Assembly: GCA_035573655.1 (NCBI GenBank)
Contig: DATMAC010000133.1
Coordinates: 1-15,335, forward strand
Source: Thermoflexus sp035573655
GTDB lineage: Bacteria > Chloroflexota > Anaerolineae > Thermoflexales > Thermoflexaceae
Length of the DNA: 15,335 nt
Reading direction: 5' to 3'
The translations under genes were made by a program, and so were the position numbers. The notes beneath the pieces were generated by a model that ran no database searches, had not been told where the DNA came from, and saw only the letters and a list, made by a program, of their open reading frames with translations. Position 1 is the first letter of the stretch, and each line of letters starts with the position of its first letter. Shown one piece after another: positions 13,199-15,335 of this stretch.

Positions 13199-14941
13199 AT
13201 GTCGGAGCTCAAGTGGTGGCAGAAGGCAGTCTTCTACCAGATCTATCCCCGTAGCTTTGCAGACACGAACGGGGATGGCGTCGGAGATCTCGAGGGCATC
13301 CGACGCCATCTGGATTACCTTCAGGACCTGGGGGTCGAGGCGATCTGGCTCTGCCCTCATTACCCTTCCCCCCTTGTGGATTGGGGCTACGACGTGGCGA
13401 ACTACACGGACGTCGCCCCCGAATACGGCACTCTGGAGGACTTCCGGCGCCTCCTCCAGGAGGCCCACCGGCGGAACATCCGGGTGATCGTGGACTTCGT
13501 CCTGAACCACACCTCCGACCAACATCCGTGGTTCCAGGAATCCCGCTCCAGCCGGGACAACCCGAAGCGGGACTGGTATATCTGGCGCGAGGGTCGGGAC
13601 GGCGGGCCCCCGAACAACTGGTATTCCATCTTCGGAGGGCCCGCTTGGGAATACGATCCGCGGACCGGTCAGTACTATTACCATTTCTTCTTCAAGGAAC
13701 AACCGGATCTGAACTGGCGCAACCCGGAGGTCAAGCGCGCCATGTTCGACGCGGCGCGCTTTTGGCTGGAGATGGGGGTGGATGGCTTCCGGCTGGACGC
13801 GATTGGGACCCTCTTCGAAGATCCCACCCTCCCGGATCAGACGGCACCGATGAGCTATGAGGAATGGCTGAAGCGGTGGAACGCCGCCGCAGATGAGGCG
13901 GAGCGGGAGCGCCTGCAGCGCGTTCGCCAGGAGATGTTCCGCCATCAGGAGGACCTACCGGAGGTCCACGACGTCATGCGGGAGCTCCGGGCGCTGGTGG
14001 ATACTTATGGGGACATCGTGCTGGTTGGGGAGACGGAAGATTTGGCCTATTACGGGAACGGCAACGATGAGCTGCACCTCGTTTTCAACTTCCCCTTGAT
14101 GAAGGCCCCTCGCCTCACCCCGGCCGTGGTGCGGGCGAACCAGCGGGAGCGGCTGGCCGGCATGCCCCCAGGCGCATGGCCCTGCAACACCATGGGCAAC
14201 CATGATGTCTCCCGGGTCCTCAGCCGCTATGGGGACGGCCAGCACGATTTGGAGATCGCCCGCTTAGCTGCCGCCCTGATGCTCACCTTGCGGGGGACGC
14301 CCTTCCTCTACTACGGCGAGGAGATCGGCATGCGGGATCTGATCCTTACCGATCTCTCCCAGTTCCGGGATCCACTGGGACGCTGGTGGTATCAGGTGGA
14401 GCGGGAGCTGTTCGGGACCCCCCATGAGGAAGCGGTGATCCGTGGGGCCCAGTTCGGGCGGGACAAGTGCCGCACCCCTATGCAGTGGTCCCGCGGCCCC
14501 AACGCCGGTTTCTGCCCGGCTGCCGTCCAGCCCTGGCTTCCCGTCCACCCGAACCACGCCGAGGGGGTCAACGTGGCGGACCAACTGGAGGATCCCGACT
14601 CCCTCCTCTCGTTCTACCGACGCCTGATCCATCTGCGCCAGCGGACTCCCGCGCTGGTGGCCGGGGATTATCTCCCGCTGGCGGAGGACTCCAACGAAGC
14701 GCTGGTCTTCCTCCGCCGTCTCCCCGAGGACGGTCAGGCCTGCCTGGTGGCGATGAACATGACCGCGCGCCCGACCCAGGTCGATACCGGCCTTGACGGT
14801 TGGGGGCGCTGCTTGTTCTCCACCGATCGCGCTGAGCGAAGGGAAACGGCGCTGCGGGAGCTGCGCTTAGCGCCCTTCGAGATCACGATCATCGAGCTTT
14901 ATCCCCAGGGGCAGGGCCATGGAGCGGCTGAGCATCCGTGA
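13199..14941 (+). CDS. GH13 alpha-glucosidase (oligo-1,6-glucosidase/maltase group)
   Basis: A 580-residue glycoside hydrolase of normal length for this group. It starts WWQKAVFYQIYPRSF, followed by the calcium-type loop DTNGDGVGD (22-30). Conserved regions: DFVLNH (99-104), QPDLNW (168-173), GFRLDA with nucleophile D200, GETED with acid/base E278, and NHD with D336. QPDLN marks the oligo-1,6-glucosidase/alpha-glucosidase subgroup. Ala after the nucleophile, where strict 1,6-glucosidases often have Val, leans toward alpha-1,4 substrates such as maltose; this is an inference. There is no signal peptide, so it should act in the cytoplasm on imported oligosaccharides. GGAGGG lies about 6 nt before the ATG at 13199; the longer open frame from 12401 overlaps the methyltransferase in another frame. 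It has its own promoter and a leader hairpin. Confidence 0.94.
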   Translation: MSELKWWQKAVFYQIYPRSFADTNGDGVGDLEGIRRHLDYLQDLGVEAIWLCPHYPSPLVDWGYDVANYTDVAPEYGTLEDFRRLLQEAHRRNIRVIVDFVLNHTSDQHPWFQESRSSRDNPKRDWYIWREGRDGGPPNNWYSIFGGPAWEYDPRTGQYYYHFFFKEQPDLNWRNPEVKRAMFDAARFWLEMGVDGFRLDAIGTLFEDPTLPDQTAPMSYEEWLKRWNAAADEAERERLQRVRQEMFRHQEDLPEVHDVMRELRALVDTYGDIVLVGETEDLAYYGNGNDELHLVFNFPLMKAPRLTPAVVRANQRERLAGMPPGAWPCNTMGNHDVSRVLSRYGDGQHDLEIARLAAALMLTLRGTPFLYYGEEIGMRDLILTDLSQFRDPLGRWWYQVERELFGTPHEEAVIRGAQFGRDKCRTPMQWSRGPNAGFCPAAVQPWLPVHPNHAEGVNVADQLEDPDSLLSFYRRLIHLRQRTPALVAGDYLPLAEDSNEALVFLRRLPEDGQACLVAMNMTARPTQVDTGLDGWGRCLFSTDRAERRETALRELRLAPFEITIIELYPQGQGHGAAEHP

Positions 14942-15224
14942 GGATCCGGAAGGTTGCACATTCAGCGTCCACGTCGCCCCGGGGAGCCGGGAGGACGCCA
15001 TCGTCGGGCTTTACGGCGATGCATTGCGGGTTCGCCTGCGAGCCCCGGCGACCCAAGGGAAGGCCAATCAGGCCTTACGGACCTTCCTGGCCCAACAGCT
15101 GGACGTACCGGTGGAGGCGGTGGAGATCCTCGCGGGCCACAGCGCCCGGCATAAAGTGATCCGGGTGGTAGGGGTGTCCGCCGACTGGGTGCATATGCGG
15201 CTGAAGCTTGAACCGCGCGGGTGA
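14919..15224 (+). CDS. DUF167/YggU-family protein
   Basis: A 101-residue small basic protein of the UPF0235 family. It has the hallmarks VHVAPGSREDAIVGLYGDALRVRLRAPATQGKANQAL (about 17-53) and the following AVEILAGHSARHKVIRV. The known fold is a compact alpha/beta domain; the biochemical role is not established. Its start lies 23 nt inside the end of the GH13 gene in another frame, with a weak GGGGCAGGG upstream, so translational coupling is likely. In many bacteria this family sits with cell-division or housekeeping genes, so its link to the glucosidase may be only positional. Confidence 0.88.
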   Translation: MERLSIREDPEGCTFSVHVAPGSREDAIVGLYGDALRVRLRAPATQGKANQALRTFLAQQLDVPVEAVEILAGHSARHKVIRVVGVSADWVHMRLKLEPRG

Positions 15225-15255
15225 CCTCCTGGGCGATGGTGAACCGAGCCAGAAA

Positions 15256-15335
15256 AGCAACGGGTCCACGCCTGGGAGCAGTCACCCACCCGCTTGCTGT
15301 CTGGGGATTTGAGGGGCGAGCCGGGCGCCTTCGGC
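15256..15335 (+). repeat. Twin-hairpin intergenic element, copy 3 (cut by window end)
   Basis: The first hairpin pairs AGCAACGGGT (15256-15265) with ACCCGCTTGCT (15288-15298), with one bulged base. A linker GTCTGGGGATTTGA follows, then GGGGCGAGCCGGGCGCCTTCGGC, which closely matches the left arm and tip of the second hairpin of copy 1 (GGGGCGGAGCCGAGCGCCTTCGG). The right arm would lie beyond the window. It follows the DUF167 stop by about 30 nt. Confidence 0.5.

Noticed and set aside
1..15335. CRISPR array, tRNA, rRNA or transposase
   Set aside because: No regularly spaced long repeats, no tRNA-like cloverleaf noticed, and no recombinase motifs on either strand.

Overview
The window is GC-rich DNA (roughly 60% or more by eye) with strong AGGAGG-type Shine-Dalgarno sites, short intergenic gaps and thermophile-style proteins rich in Arg, Leu, Pro and Trp. 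Gene content and style fit a thermophilic Chloroflexota bacterium such as Thermoflexus or a relative. This is an inference from overall character; no rRNA or marker gene is present. No tRNA, rRNA, CRISPR array, transposase or phage gene was seen.

Left part (1-4385). On the minus strand lie a multi-pass membrane protein cut by the window edge, a small secreted protein of unknown function, and a NarL/FixJ response regulator with no kinase beside it. A plus-strand lipoprotein of the YbhB/PEBP type then converges on a minus-strand HIT hydrolase. Two long gaps (1330-1906 and 2549-2999) hold hairpins but no convincing gene.

Centre (4338-12109). A minus-strand carbohydrate locus reads, in transcription order: DeoR/GlpR repressor, BtpA/SgcQ-family TIM-barrel protein, a 13-codon remnant of a MalK-like ABC ATPase, a sugar-binding lipoprotein, two CUT1 permeases (MalF and MalG type, overlapping by 4 nt), an FGGY sugar kinase, and an NAD-type short-chain dehydrogenase followed by a clear intrinsic terminator. 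The parts suggest uptake of a sugar or alditol, oxidation to a ketose, and phosphorylation, with DeoR sensing a phosphorylated intermediate. The transporter's ATPase gene is missing and appears to have been deleted from between btpA and the binding-protein gene.

Right part (12110-15335). On the plus strand are a class I SAM-dependent methyltransferase, a GH13 alpha-glucosidase, and a DUF167/YggU protein overlapping its end. The glucosidase leader is notable: a sigma70-like promoter, three TTCCAA repeats at a 10-bp period, and a terminator-like hairpin just before the ribosome binding site.

The most interesting non-coding signal is a family of twin-hairpin elements in intergenic DNA (1517-1612, 5356-5447, and a copy cut by the window end at 15256-15335; perhaps a decayed one at 2771-2820). 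They share an order of parts: first hairpin, short purine-rich linker, then a long GC-rich second hairpin.
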